A stretch of 61,424 nt of DNA from Elusimicrobiota bacterium (GTDB taxonomy: Bacteria; Elusimicrobiota; Elusimicrobia; FEN-1173), in NCBI GenBank assembly GCA_016788905.1, contig JAEURZ010000018.1, positions 1 to 61,424 on the forward strand, read 5' to 3'. The notes beneath the pieces were generated by a model, which saw nothing but the letters and a program-made list of their open reading frames with translations, was not told the DNA's origin and searched no databases. Made by a program: the position numbers and the translations under genes. Shown piece after piece: positions 41,278 to 50,508 of this stretch. The stretch's first letter is position 1; each line of letters opens with the position of its first letter.

Positions 41278-43046
41278 CAGAGAGACTCCCGTGGGTAAAA
41301 CTCATTGATCATTGCCCGGGCGATGGGTCCCGCGGAGACAGATCCGTGCCCACCGTTTTCAACGAATACCGCCAAGGCCAAACCCGGTTTTTGTCCCGGC
41401 CGGCCCGCGTAAGCGGTAAACCAGGAATGGTCTTCTCCATGGGGATTCTGGGCCGTGCCCGTTTTGGCGCCAATCACGAGATCCGAACGCTGAACACCCC
41501 GTCCAGATCCCTCCAAAACAACGCCCTCCATCGCCCGACGCAATGTGGCCCAAACAGTCTCCTTCAAGACGACCCGCTGGCGTGGATCAGGATTTTGGTG
41601 AAAGAGGATTTTATTTTCAGGAGAAACAACACGGTCCACCACATAGGGGCGCCACACGGTCCCCCCGTTGGCCAAGGCCGCAAAAAATACCGCGGCTTGA
41701 AGGGGGGTCGCGGTCATGGCCCCCTGGCCAATACTAAAGTTTAACGTGTCCCCTTCAAACCACCCTTGGCGCATCACTTTTTTTTTCCAGGACCGGCCCG
41801 GGACCAATCCGGAGGATTCGCCGGCTAATTCAATACCGGTTTTCTCTCCAAACCCAAACGCCTTTGCCATGGCCTCGATCGGATCCGGGCCGAGGGCCCG
41901 GCCGATATTGTAAAAGTAGATGTTGCATGAAAACGCCACGGCCCCAAAAAATTCTTTTTGTCCGTGCTTGTTCCAACACCCGAATTCCCGATCTCCCAAC
42001 CGATAGGACCCCGTGCACAGAAAGGATTTACGGGTATCCCAATCGATGTCCTGAAGTCCCGTAGCGGCCGTCACAATTTTGAAGACAGACCCTGGAGGAT
42101 ATATTCCCTGAATCGCTCGATTGAAGAGCGGGAGAGCCTGGTCACTGAGATAGGCTCCTAAGTTTCCAGAGGAGTCATAGCCGGGAGCACTGGCCAGAGC
42201 CAAAACAGCCCCCGTTTGTGGGTCGAGAGCGACCGCCGCTCCGCGTCCCGAAATGGACGCCGCCAACCCCGCTTCCGCGACTGATTGCAGTCGGCGATTA
42301 ATCGTTAAATAAACATCATTCCCTGGGGAGGAGGGAATCCGGCGAACCACCTGAAGGTGACGGCCCATGGCGTCCACTTCAAATTGGAGGCCCCCATCGG
42401 TTCCCCGCAACAACTCATCGTAAACGCGTTCAATGCCATTTTTTCCCACCCACTGACCGTGTCGGAGCCCTTGGTCTCGAGATCGACGAAGTTCTGTTTC
42501 ATCCACTTCTCCGGCGTAACCCAGGATGTGGCATGCCAAAAACCCATAACGGGGTCTCCGCTGGGGTTCCACTAAAATATTCACTCCTGGCAGAAACAAA
42601 CGTCGTTCCATTAGAGCCAGAGCCACAGGGGAGGGAATGTCCGTGAGCACACGGGTAATTTTTCCTGATTTCCGGGCTTCGGCCAATTTTTGTTGAATGA
42701 TCTTAAAGGATTCAGGGAGGCGTTCTGAAAGTTCCCGTTTAATGCTTTCTATAGACGTGGTCGCCTTGTCACTGTAAGAATAATAAAGTGAAAATCGAGG
42801 GGCGTTTTCCAGAAGGGGTTCATCGGTGTTGCCATCACGGGCAAACACCAGCCCTCGGGGCGCAAGCAGGGGAAGGACCTGGGTACTGTTCATTTTGGCA
42901 CGACGTTCCATGTCTTGACCCCGTACCACCTGAAGATAAAAAAGACGGAGGAGGAGGGTAAAAAACACCACGGTCACGAACGACGACAAAAGGAAAATTC
43001 GATAATCTTCCCGGGAGGAGAACAAAGAAGAGGTCCGATTAAGCAT
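41277..43046 (-). CDS. mrdA: Penicillin-binding protein 2
   Basis: This class B transpeptidase of 589 residues has an N-terminal membrane anchor (about 16-38), a dimerisation/pedestal region, and a transpeptidase domain. The domain has SxxK in YPPGSVFKIVTAATG (about 320), SCN in VAFSCNIYFYN and KTG in GAKTGTAQNP (about 540). It cross-links side-wall peptidoglycan with RodA. It overlaps mreD by 8 nt. Confidence 0.95.
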   Translation of the reverse strand: MLNRTSSLFSSREDYRIFLLSSFVTVVFFTLLLRLFYLQVVRGQDMERRAKMNSTQVLPLLAPRGLVFARDGNTDEPLLENAPRFSLYYSYSDKATTSIESIKRELSERLPESFKIIQQKLAEARKSGKITRVLTDIPSPVALALMERRLFLPGVNILVEPQRRPRYGFLACHILGYAGEVDETELRRSRDQGLRHGQWVGKNGIERVYDELLRGTDGGLQFEVDAMGRHLQVVRRIPSSPGNDVYLTINRRLQSVAEAGLAASISGRGAAVALDPQTGAVLALASAPGYDSSGNLGAYLSDQALPLFNRAIQGIYPPGSVFKIVTAATGLQDIDWDTRKSFLCTGSYRLGDREFGCWNKHGQKEFFGAVAFSCNIYFYNIGRALGPDPIEAMAKAFGFGEKTGIELAGESSGLVPGRSWKKKVMRQGWFEGDTLNFSIGQGAMTATPLQAAVFFAALANGGTVWRPYVVDRVVSPENKILFHQNPDPRQRVVLKETVWATLRRAMEGVVLEGSGRGVQRSDLVIGAKTGTAQNPHGEDHSWFTAYAGRPGQKPGLALAVFVENGGHGSVSAGPIARAMINEFYPRESL

Positions 43047-43548
43047 TGGCTTTAGAGGGGCGGGGAACCCAGAAATCGCTCCACGCGGTCACCGCCCAAA
43101 AAACAGCGGGGGCGGCCAGCCCGTTTAAAAAGATATGAATCAAAACCAACCCCAACCCGGGGCGTCCCACGCGGGATTGGTCAAAAAAGGAGGCAAGAAT
43201 GTAAATTCCGATTTCCACAACACAGGTCGCGGCCACCGCTAAGGAAAGTTGGGTTCCGAACTTATCTTCGTTCAAATTTTTAGAGAGCGTCCCCGATACA
43301 AATCCAACGAACGCCAGGAGCCAGCCCTGAACCCCAAAAGCAGACATCCCGTGTACATCCAACGCCAATCCCCATAGAAATCCTAGCGTCATGGCAAGTT
43401 TCGTTCGCCCCTGAGACCCCAAGACAAGAGTCACCAGCAAAAGCCATTGGGGCGTTGGCCACCCCGTTGGAATAATATAGAGAAAAAGAATTTGGAAAAT
43501 CCACATGAAAAGCAAAGAAAGCGAAAAATAGGCCAGGAATCTCTTCAT
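43039..43548 (-). CDS. mreD: Rod shape-determining protein MreD
   Basis: This 169-residue hydrophobic protein has about five to six membrane segments (SLLFMWIFQILFLYIIP at the start, then MTLGFLWGLALDVHGMS). MreD links MreC and the cytoskeleton to the cell-wall elongasome. Sequence alone is weakly conserved; position between mreC and mrdA makes the call. It overlaps mreC by ATGA and mrdA by 8 nt. Confidence 0.88.
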   Translation of the reverse strand: MKRFLAYFSLSLLFMWIFQILFLYIIPTGWPTPQWLLLVTLVLGSQGRTKLAMTLGFLWGLALDVHGMSAFGVQGWLLAFVGFVSGTLSKNLNEDKFGTQLSLAVAATCVVEIGIYILASFFDQSRVGRPGLGLVLIHIFLNGLAAPAVFWAVTAWSDFWVPRPSKANA

Positions 43549-44390
43549 GGGGTTTTGTTTCGTGTTATCGATTTTTCATTCACGGGTGAAAGGATCAGGA
43601 GCTCACGCACAAAACCAAGGCGTGCGGCGGGGAAAACAGCCGCCCTTTTAGAACTGGCCCCGACGGGTTCCACCACATCTGTTACATGACCCACTAAAAC
43701 ATGGGGGGGATAAACGTCCCCTAACCCCGCGGTGACGATTTCGTCACCCGCTCGAACGGTGGAATCCGCATACAAGTAATTGAGTAAGAGTCGGGCCCCG
43801 CCACGCCCTTCCACCAACCCCTGCTCCCCTGTTCTGCCCACTTGGGCCGAGAGGGCCGAGAAAGGATCGGTCAGAAGGAGAACCCGCGCCTTCCCATCGG
43901 GAAGAAGTTCTTGCACTTGCCCCAGAACGACCGAGCGTCCGTCCTGAACGGTGATGACCGCATCGCCCATGGCGACAGTGGGGGAATCTATTTTAACAAG
44001 TAGAGAATGAAACCAGTCCGCCGGATCTCGAGCCCAGACGCGGGCTCCGGTGGCACGATACCCGGCCCCCACAGAGATCCCCAGGAGACCCGTGAGACGT
44101 TCGTTTTCCTCTTCCAATGTTTCCAAGCGGGCGGTGTCCAAACGATCTTGGATCCACTTGGATTCGAATTCTCTCGCTCGCTGATCGGCTCGAAAAAGGT
44201 CCGCCAATCGACCACCGAATCGTCCCGCCTGATCAAGTTCATCGATGACGGCCCCCCCCAGAGGAGACCAGAGCGAATAAAAAGTAATTTTAAGGGAGTG
44301 AACCACGCGATCCGCCGACCACGACAGGAAAGCCAGGCTGAGGAGAGAATAGAAACCGAAAAGAGTTAAGGTTTGGTGCCGATGAAACAA
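43545..44390 (-). CDS. mreC: Rod shape-determining protein MreC
   Basis: The 281-residue protein has a short cytoplasmic end, one membrane helix (about 8-25), a coiled-coil segment (residues 60-95, TARLETLEEENERLTGLL) and the MreC beta-domain (VWARDPADWFHSLLVKID, DEIVTAGLGDVYPPHVLVG). MreC scaffolds the elongasome in the periplasm. The start codon is a TTG with GGGAG upstream; no better ATG is near. Confidence 0.92.
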   Translation of the reverse strand: MFHRHQTLTLFGFYSLLSLAFLSWSADRVVHSLKITFYSLWSPLGGAVIDELDQAGRFGGRLADLFRADQRAREFESKWIQDRLDTARLETLEEENERLTGLLGISVGAGYRATGARVWARDPADWFHSLLVKIDSPTVAMGDAVITVQDGRSVVLGQVQELLPDGKARVLLLTDPFSALSAQVGRTGEQGLVEGRGGARLLLNYLYADSTVRAGDEIVTAGLGDVYPPHVLVGHVTDVVEPVGASSKRAAVFPAARLGFVRELLILSPVNEKSITRNKTP

Positions 44391-44449
44391 AAGGGGTCTC
44401 CCTGCGCCCCATGAGGGACGCGGTTCCGGAGGCGGGGAGAAAGAAGAAC

Positions 44450-45484
44450 TTACAGGAACGACGATCGGCCGCGGGAACGCTTGATGTTGTCAAGCTCTTC
44501 CAAGTAGCGGCCGCAACCCATCACAACGCAGGTTAAAGGATCAGACGCTCGGGTGACCGGTAATTCAGTCTCTTGGGAAAGAAGTTCGGGAATCCCGCGC
44601 AAAAGGCTTCCCCCCCCCGCCAGGACGATACCCCGGTCCACCAGATCTGCCGAAAGCTCCGCTGGGGTTTCTTCCAACGTCGCTTTAACCACGTCAACAA
44701 TGAGTTTGAGGGGTTCAGAAAGGGCTTGTCGGACTTCTTCTGACGATATGGTAATCGTCTTCGGAAGACCCGATACTTGGTCCCGTCCCTTCACCTCCAA
44801 CGACTGCTCGTCCACCAAGGGGAAGGCGCTACCGATTTTAATCTTGACGTCTTCCGCGGTTGTTTCGCCAATGAGCAGGTTGTACTTTCGTCGAAAATAT
44901 TGCACGATGGACTCATCCATTTCATCCCCCGCCACATCCAGGGACTTCGAGACCACCATCCCTCCCAAGGAAATCACCGCCACTTCGGTCGTCCCGCCCC
45001 CGATGTCCACGATCATGTTTCCCGTGGGCTCTGAAATGGGCATCCCGGCGCCAATCGCCGCGGCCTTGGGTTCTTCAATCAACTCCACGGATCGTGCACC
45101 CGCCTGATCGGCCGCCTCTTTGACGGCCCGCCGTTCCACCTCGGTAATGCCCGAAGGAATCCCGATCACTACCCGGGGATGGAGAAGGCTCCGGCGGTTG
45201 TGCACCTTCCGGATAAAGTATTTAATCATTTCTTGAGTCAATTCAAAATCGGCAATGACTCCATTCCGGAGCGGCCGAACAGCGTAGATGTTGGCCGGAG
45301 TTTTTCCCAGCATGCGCTTGGCTTCTACCCCGAAAGCCACGGGGTCACGTGTGTCTCGATTGATGGCGACAACAGAGGGCTCTTTCAGAACAATACCTTG
45401 GCCTTTCACATACACCAAGGTGTTTGCTGTCCCCAGGTCAATTCCCATATCATTGGAAAAAAGACTGAAAATATAATCAAACAC
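44450..45484 (-). CDS. mreB: Actin-like cell-shape protein MreB
   Basis: The 344-residue actin homologue has the phosphate-binding [16 protein letters not shown] start, [15 protein letters not shown] and the [18 protein letters not shown] second phosphate loop (about 160), then [13 protein letters not shown] near 290. It polymerises under the membrane to guide side-wall synthesis. The start codon is GTG with a GAGG element upstream. It is the first gene of the mre/mrd cluster, 97 nt after rplQ. Confidence 0.96.
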   Translation of the reverse strand: MFDYIFSLFSNDMGIDLGTANTLVYVKGQGIVLKEPSVVAINRDTRDPVAFGVEAKRMLGKTPANIYAVRPLRNGVIADFELTQEMIKYFIRKVHNRRSLLHPRVVIGIPSGITEVERRAVKEAADQAGARSVELIEEPKAAAIGAGMPISEPTGNMIVDIGGGTTEVAVISLGGMVVSKSLDVAGDEMDESIVQYFRRKYNLLIGETTAEDVKIKIGSAFPLVDEQSLEVKGRDQVSGLPKTITISSEEVRQALSEPLKLIVDVVKATLEETPAELSADLVDRGIVLAGGGSLLRGIPELLSQETELPVTRASDPLTCVVMGCGRYLEELDNIKRSRGRSSFL

Positions 45485-45581
45485 GTGAGAACCTCATTGA
45501 TTCACTGCCCATCAAGGAACCCATCGAATCATCAAATTGCCTGGATCGGGCATCGAAAGAGACCCCCGGATGGGCCATGGA

Positions 45582-45932
45582 CTATTGAACCAAACGAATC
45601 AGTGCCATTTCGGCGTTATCGCCTGAACGGGTCCCGATTCGGTGAATGCGCGTGCATCCCCCCGACCGGGTTTGATAACGCGGAACCAAAACGTCATAAA
45701 TCTTCCGCCGAACCAATTTGTCGTTGATTTCCCCCGACACCCGCCGCCGGCCTTCCAGTGTTTTTTGTTTGGCCAAAGCCAAAACTCCATCGGCAAATCG
45801 CGACAACTCTTTGGCTTTGGGAACCGTTGTACGGATTTGCTCATGCCGAAAAAGACTCACGGTCAGATTCCTAAGGAGGGACTTCCGTGCGCCCGTCGGC
45901 CGGGAAAGCTTTCGCCCGGCGTGCGTGTTCAT
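45582..45932 (-). CDS. rplQ: 50S ribosomal protein L17
   Basis: This 116-residue protein has the L17 pattern MNTHAGRKLSRPTGARKSLL, TVSLFRHEQIRTTVPKAKE and YQTRSGGCTRIHRIGTRSGD. It is of normal length and sits at the end of the alpha operon, overlapping rpoA by ATGA. It binds 23S rRNA near the exit tunnel. Confidence 0.96.
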   Translation of the reverse strand: MNTHAGRKLSRPTGARKSLLRNLTVSLFRHEQIRTTVPKAKELSRFADGVLALAKQKTLEGRRRVSGEINDKLVRRKIYDVLVPRYQTRSGGCTRIHRIGTRSGDNAEMALIRLVQ

Positions 45933-46939
45933 TTCGACTCTCCCGACCCGGCAGAAACGGGCGCCAGCATGCCCAAATGCATTCCGAGTTCCGTCAAGCG
46001 TTCTTTGATTTCTTCCAGGGATTTTTTTCCGAAATTCTTAAAACCCAGAAGCTCTTCTTCTGTTTTGGAGATGAGTTCCCCAATCGTTTTTATTTTCGCG
46101 GCCTTCAAACAATTGGACGCACGAACGGTTAATTCGATCATGTCCACCGGCTGACCCACCATGTCTTTCAGTTTCCCCGTTGGTTCAGGACGGAGCGCAA
46201 TGGGCGCCGCCACGTCACTTGAGGACGAAGCAGACACAGGGGCAACGGAAACAGGCGCTGGAGCAAACACGTGAACGGCGTCCTCTAGGATTCCTGCCGC
46301 CTGGGCGATGGCGTCCGCTGGGGAAATGGATCCATCCGACCAGACTTCGATAATCAGCTTATCGTAATCGGTGATTTGACCCACACGAGCGTATTCGACC
46401 TCATATTGAACTTTCGACACCGGGGAAAACAACGCGTCCACCGGGATGGTGTTCACAGGTTGCCCTTCACGCTTCAATCGTTCAGCGGGAACAAATCCTC
46501 GCCCACGGCTTACCTCAATTTCCACGTCCAGTTCACCTCCCGCGTCCAAACGCGCGATCACATGCTCTGGATTGAGCAGGTCCACAGAAGAGGTCATCTC
46601 GATGTTTTTCCCCTTCACTTCCCCGCCTTTTTTCTTGAGGGTAAGGGTCTCTGGACCCGGGGTGTGAAGACGGAAACGAAGTTGTTTGAGGTTTTGGATT
46701 AATGTGATCACATCCTCTTGAACGCCCTTCAGACTTGAAAATTCGTGGGGCGCTCCTTTAATACGCACGGCGGTTACCGCCGCGCCTTCCAACGAGGAGA
46801 GCAAAATCCGCCGTAGCGAATGCCCCACGGTATGTCCGTACCCTTTTTCAAAGGGTTCGGCAACAAACTTTCCGTAGGTTTCATTCGAAGCGGGATCGGT
46901 CTCCAGCTTCTGGGGCAAAACCAATCCAAGGCTGGTCAT
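45929..46939 (-). CDS. rpoA: RNA polymerase subunit alpha
   Basis: The alpha subunit has about 336 residues. Its N-terminal dimerisation domain includes EPFEKGYGHTVGHSLRRILLSSLEGAA. A Pro/Ala/Ser-rich linker (about 230-260) precedes the C-terminal domain (IELTVRASNCLKAAKIKTIGEL, FGKKSLEEIKERL), which binds UP elements and activators. The ATG at 46939 has GGAGGAG upstream; the TTG at 46966 is rejected. Between rpsD and rplQ, as usual. Confidence 0.96.
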   Translation of the reverse strand: MTSLGLVLPQKLETDPASNETYGKFVAEPFEKGYGHTVGHSLRRILLSSLEGAAVTAVRIKGAPHEFSSLKGVQEDVITLIQNLKQLRFRLHTPGPETLTLKKKGGEVKGKNIEMTSSVDLLNPEHVIARLDAGGELDVEIEVSRGRGFVPAERLKREGQPVNTIPVDALFSPVSKVQYEVEYARVGQITDYDKLIIEVWSDGSISPADAIAQAAGILEDAVHVFAPAPVSVAPVSASSSSDVAAPIALRPEPTGKLKDMVGQPVDMIELTVRASNCLKAAKIKTIGELISKTEEELLGFKNFGKKSLEEIKERLTELGMHLGMLAPVSAGSGESK

Positions 46940-46978
46940 CGGGTTAACTCCTCCTTCAAGGGTCAAAAATCGAATGGG

Positions 46979-47662
46979 TTACTTGCTGAAAAGCTCAACG
47001 ATGAACTGTTCGTTCACCGGGTAAGACATTTCTGTTCGAGTAGGCCAGGCCTTCATCGTTCCGGCCAGGGTCACACCATCGAGAGTGATGGCCTCGACAG
47101 ACCCCTTCAGCGCGCGGGCAATGGTTCCGTCCCACTCCAACCACGCCGGCAGTCCACGCTGGGAAGCCGCCTGAAGGGCCCGTTTGACAAAAAGATTTCC
47201 TCTCAATCCCTCTGCCAGGGAAACAGAGTCTCCCGGCTTCACTTGATAGGAAGGGATATCCACGAGTTTCCCGTTGACCCGAATGTTCCCATGGAACACC
47301 AATTGACGGGACGCTCGGGGCGAGGTGGAGAATCCAAGACGACGAACCACGTTATCAAGACGCGTTTCGAGCAACCGGAGAAGATTTTCCCCCGTGTTCC
47401 CCTTTTCATGAGACGCCACCGCAAATAAACGGCGAAATTGCCGTTCCAAAACGCCTGAAATTCGACGTGCCTTCTGTTTTTCACGAAGGCGCTTTCCGTA
47501 TTCCGTTGGTTTTCCCGCGCGCCGACGTGCGTGTTGCCCCGGCGGAACCGCGGCCCCTTCTTTATCAATAGGACATTTGGCGTAGCAACGATCACCCTTT
47601 AAAAAGAGTTTCACCCCTTCACGCCGACATAGTTTACAAACTGGACCTGTGTATCGCGCCAC
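46979..47662 (-). CDS. rpsD: 30S ribosomal protein S4 (zinc-binding form)
   Basis: The 227-residue protein starts MARYTGPVCKLCRREG with further cysteines (CYAKC) forming the zinc ribbon of C+ S4. Then come ERQFRRLF, the S4 RNA-binding domain RLDNVVRRLGF...ARQLVFHG-type segment and a longer C-terminal tail. It nucleates 30S assembly and can regulate the alpha operon in other bacteria. It is slightly longer than the usual ~205 residues. Confidence 0.95.
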   Translation of the reverse strand: MARYTGPVCKLCRREGVKLFLKGDRCYAKCPIDKEGAAVPPGQHARRRAGKPTEYGKRLREKQKARRISGVLERQFRRLFAVASHEKGNTGENLLRLLETRLDNVVRRLGFSTSPRASRQLVFHGNIRVNGKLVDIPSYQVKPGDSVSLAEGLRGNLFVKRALQAASQRGLPAWLEWDGTIARALKGSVEAITLDGVTLAGTMKAWPTRTEMSYPVNEQFIVELFSK

Positions 47663-47703
47663 GGAACCTCCGTACTTATTTTAAATTTTTAGTTCAACAA
47701 CCC

Positions 47704-48183
47704 TTAGACCCGTCGAGCTTTCGGCGGGCGACAACCATCGTGTGGGATGGGGGTCACATCTTTGATGGACGTCACCACTAACCCAGCACCTTGAAGAGCA
47801 CGAATTGCTGTTTCGCGCCCCGACCCCGGCCCTTTCACAAACACGGAAACGGTTTTGACACCAAACCCAATGGCTTTCTTTGCGGCATTATCCGCCGTTA
47901 CTTGAGCCGCAAAAGGAGTGCCTTTTTTTGTCCCTTTAAATCCCGCACTGCCCGCGGTAGCCCAGACCATCAGGTTTCCCCTCTCGTCCGTTATGCTGAC
48001 GATAGTGTTGTTGAAGGAGGATTGAATGTAAACGCGCGCGTTGGCCACGTCCCGCCACATTTTCTTTTTTAGTTTCGGGACCGCGGCCCCAGTGGGTCGG
48101 GTGGAGGGCTTCGGGGTGGGACTTCCCTTCCCCTCGGGCACCTGTCGCGCCGAATCCTTTTTTTTATCCGCTTGCTCAGCCAT
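47704..48183 (-). CDS. rpsK: 30S ribosomal protein S11 with N-terminal extension
   Basis: The 159-residue protein has the S11 core from about residue 42 ([50 protein letters not shown]). A 40-residue Lys/Pro/Ser-rich extension precedes it ([20 protein letters not shown]...), against about 130 residues in most bacteria. The start ATG has GGAG upstream. S11 helps form the platform that holds mRNA. Confidence 0.95.
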   Translation of the reverse strand: MAEQADKKKDSARQVPEGKGSPTPKPSTRPTGAAVPKLKKKMWRDVANARVYIQSSFNNTIVSITDERGNLMVWATAGSAGFKGTKKGTPFAAQVTADNAAKKAIGFGVKTVSVFVKGPGSGRETAIRALQGAGLVVTSIKDVTPIPHDGCRPPKARRV

Positions 48184-48264
48184 GAGTTTCTCCTAGAAAT
48201 TTCAGAAAAAATGCCGCACTGAATGGAGCCCACACTCCAGGACCCCGTTAAACACAACGACGCT

Positions 48265-48663
48265 TTACACTTTAGCGGCGGGAGCTCCGGTTGTCCCCGG
48301 CTTCGCCGATCCCACGGTACGCCGACGGCCACGCCGGGTGCGTCCATTGGATTTCGTTCGCTGTCCTCTCGCTGGAAGACTTCGCCGGTGCCGAGACCCT
48401 CTGTAACTTCCAATTTCAATGAGACGGCGAAGATTTCCGGCAACTTCCCGACGGAGATCTCCTTCTACTTTGAAACTTTTCCCAATCTCCGTATTAATTC
48501 TGGAGACTTCGGCCTCGGTGAGGTCTTTTACCCGTGTGGCCGGTTGAACGCCCGTGGCTTCAAGAATTTTCGCGGACCGGGCAGGTCCAATTCCGAAGAG
48601 ATAACGTAAACCGACGTCAACGCGCTTATGTTTGGGGAGGTCAATCCCCGAGACGCGAGCCAT
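48265..48663 (-). CDS. rpsM: 30S ribosomal protein S13
   Basis: This 132-residue protein has the start [26 protein letters not shown], the [27 protein letters not shown]-terminal RNA-binding segment and a normal length. It bridges 30S head and 50S. It follows rpmJ and infA in alpha-operon order. Confidence 0.96.
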   Translation of the reverse strand: MARVSGIDLPKHKRVDVGLRYLFGIGPARSAKILEATGVQPATRVKDLTEAEVSRINTEIGKSFKVEGDLRREVAGNLRRLIEIGSYRGSRHRRSLPARGQRTKSNGRTRRGRRRTVGSAKPGTTGAPAAKV

Positions 48664-48689
48664 AGTGACTCCTTAGTGGATTAATCGTA

Positions 48690-48803
48690 TCAGCCCTGGC
48701 GTTGTTTATGCCGGGGATTTGTACAGAGAACATAGATCTTCCCGTGCCGTTTTTGGACTCGACACTTGCTGCAAATGGGTTTGACAGACGCGCGAACTTT
48801 CAT
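48690..48803 (-). CDS. rpmJ: 50S ribosomal protein L36
   Basis: This 37-residue gene reads [20 protein letters not shown], then [17 protein letters not shown]. It has the C-x2-C...C...H zinc motif of standard L36. A GAGAGGAAA ribosome site lies upstream. It sits between infA and rpsM, its usual place. Confidence 0.97.
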   Translation of the reverse strand: MKVRASVKPICSKCRVQKRHGKIYVLCTNPRHKQRQG

Positions 48804-48827
48804 GATTTCCTCTCTTCGTTATTCCGC

Positions 48828-49046
48828 TCATTTCTCCCGATACGTAATGCGACCCCGGGTCATATCGTAAGGAGACAATTCCACCTTCACTTTGTCACCC
48901 GGTAATATCTTGATGTAATGCATGCGCATTTTTCCTGAAATGTGCGCCAAAACCTTGTGCCCTCCCTCTATTTCCAAGCGAAACATCGCGTTGGGAAGAG
49001 ACTCCAGCACACGCCCTTCCATTTCAATTTTATCTTCTTTGGTCAT
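48828..49046 (-). CDS. infA: Translation initiation factor IF-1
   Basis: This 72-residue OB-fold protein has [40 protein letters not shown] and [13 protein letters not shown]. All are classic IF-1. It occupies the A site during initiation. It overlaps map by ATGA. Confidence 0.97.
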   Translation of the reverse strand: MTKEDKIEMEGRVLESLPNAMFRLEIEGGHKVLAHISGKMRMHYIKILPGDKVKVELSPYDMTRGRITYREK

Positions 49047-49837
49047 TCGTTCCTTTCGGATTCCTCATGGAGAACTTGTGTCAAAATTTCCGGCCCGGAT
49101 TCCGTGAGAGCCACCGTGTGTTCAAAATGAGCGGAAAGCCGATTGTCTTCCGTCACCACAGTCCACCCGTCCTTTAATACGTTCACTCGCCAGGTCCCAA
49201 CGTTCACCATAGGTTCCAGTGCAATCACCAATCCTGCTTCCAAGCGAATGCCCGTTCCCGCTGTCCCGTAATTTGGAACAGAAGGTTCCTCGTGCATATT
49301 TCGCCCAATCCCATGTCCCACAAAATCTCGGACAACCGAGTAGCCGCCGGCCTCCGCCACACGCTGGATCGCGCTCGAAACATCCCCAAGCCGTTGTCCC
49401 ACGCACATGGCCGCGATCCCTTTTTGCAGCGATTCGCGGGTCACACGGAGAAGATCCTCTGCTTCTTTGCTGATTCGTCCCACCGCAAAGGTGGCCGCCG
49501 TGTCCCCCACAAAACCGCCCAAGGTGGCCCCCACATCGACACCGACGATATCCCCTTCGCGCAAAATTCTTTTGCTACTCGGAATTCCGTGAACCACCTC
49601 TTCGTTGATCGATGTGCAGAGGGTCGCCGTGTAGCCACGGTATCCCAAAAAAGTGGGAATACCCCCGCCCGCTCGAATACATTTCTCGGCCAGGCGGTCC
49701 AGATCTTTCGTTGAAACACCCGGCCCCACCCTCCGCCCAACCTCCGCCAACGCTTGAGCGGCCAGCCGTCCCGCGCGACGCATCCGCTCAAGGTCTGCTG
49801 CCGATTTGAGCTCGATCTGACGCGTTGTTGACGCCAT
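49043..49837 (-). CDS. map: Methionine aminopeptidase, type I
   Basis: The 264-residue metalloenzyme removes the initiator methionine. Metal-binding residues are visible in [17 protein letters not shown] (two Asp), [15 protein letters not shown] (His), IALEPM and FEHTVALTE (Glu). Type Ia length with no extra zinc finger. It overlaps adk by one base (TAATG) and infA by ATGA. Confidence 0.96.
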   Translation of the reverse strand: MASTTRQIELKSAADLERMRRAGRLAAQALAEVGRRVGPGVSTKDLDRLAEKCIRAGGGIPTFLGYRGYTATLCTSINEEVVHGIPSSKRILREGDIVGVDVGATLGGFVGDTAATFAVGRISKEAEDLLRVTRESLQKGIAAMCVGQRLGDVSSAIQRVAEAGGYSVVRDFVGHGIGRNMHEEPSVPNYGTAGTGIRLEAGLVIALEPMVNVGTWRVNVLKDGWTVVTEDNRLSAHFEHTVALTESGPEILTQVLHEESERNE

Positions 49838-50493
49838 TAACCCCGCGGGAGAGCGTCTAAAATTGTCGAAATGGCCTTGGTGACTTCCGCCATAGGTCGA
49901 TCCGCCGCAATCGTTTCCAAAAGATCAAGCCCATGATAGTAGGAAATCAACGGCTCGGTCAAATCATTAAACACGCGAAGTCGCTTTTCGATGGTCTCGG
50001 GTCGATCATCATCTCGCTGGAAAAGAGCGCCACTATCCACGTCACAGAGGTCCGGAACCCGGGGAGGTTTTGTCAAAACGTTGTAGACTTTCGTGCATTT
50101 TGAACATTGACGGCGACTGGACAAACGCCGGATCACTTCTGATTCTTTCAGGCTTAAGTAAATCACTTTATGAAGAGGGCGTTTTACATTTGTCAAGTAT
50201 CCGTCCAGGGATTCCGCTTGGCTCACCGTCCGCGGAAACCCATCCAAAAGGAAGCCTTTTTCAAATTCAGGTTGCCCCAACCGTGACGTCATGACTTCCA
50301 AAACCAACTCATCAGGAACCAAGCGACCGGAATTGACATATTCTTGCACTTTAAGACCTAAGGGGGTCAAATTTTCGATTTCTTCTCTAAAAATGTCGCC
50401 AGTCGAAATATGAGGGGTCTTGTAGCGAATCGAAAGCGGTTCCGCTTGAGTTCCCTTGCCTGATCCCGGTGCGCCCAGCAAAATAATATTCAT
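49837..50493 (-). CDS. adk: Adenylate kinase
   Basis: The 218-residue kinase has P-loop GAPGSGKGTQ (residues 6-15), an LDGFPRTVSQAE motif and a zinc-bearing lid (CSKCTKVYNVL then CDVDSGALFQRDDDRPET). The four ligands are probably Cys-Cys-Cys-Asp, a long-lid form. It interconverts AMP, ADP and ATP. It lies in the usual place between secY and map. Confidence 0.96.
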   Translation of the reverse strand: MNIILLGAPGSGKGTQAEPLSIRYKTPHISTGDIFREEIENLTPLGLKVQEYVNSGRLVPDELVLEVMTSRLGQPEFEKGFLLDGFPRTVSQAESLDGYLTNVKRPLHKVIYLSLKESEVIRRLSSRRQCSKCTKVYNVLTKPPRVPDLCDVDSGALFQRDDDRPETIEKRLRVFNDLTEPLISYYHGLDLLETIAADRPMAEVTKAISTILDALPRG

Positions 50494-50508
50494 AAGTGTC
50501 TCCTTAAG

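Noticed and set aside
40406-41305. Long minus-strand frame overlapping rodA
   Set aside because: It is the shadow frame of rodA with a Cys/Trp/Phe/Gly-rich non-protein-like composition.
45477-45578. 33-codon frame between rplQ and mreB
   Set aside because: It has an ATG but no ribosome site and overlaps mreB; open frames of this length are common by chance.
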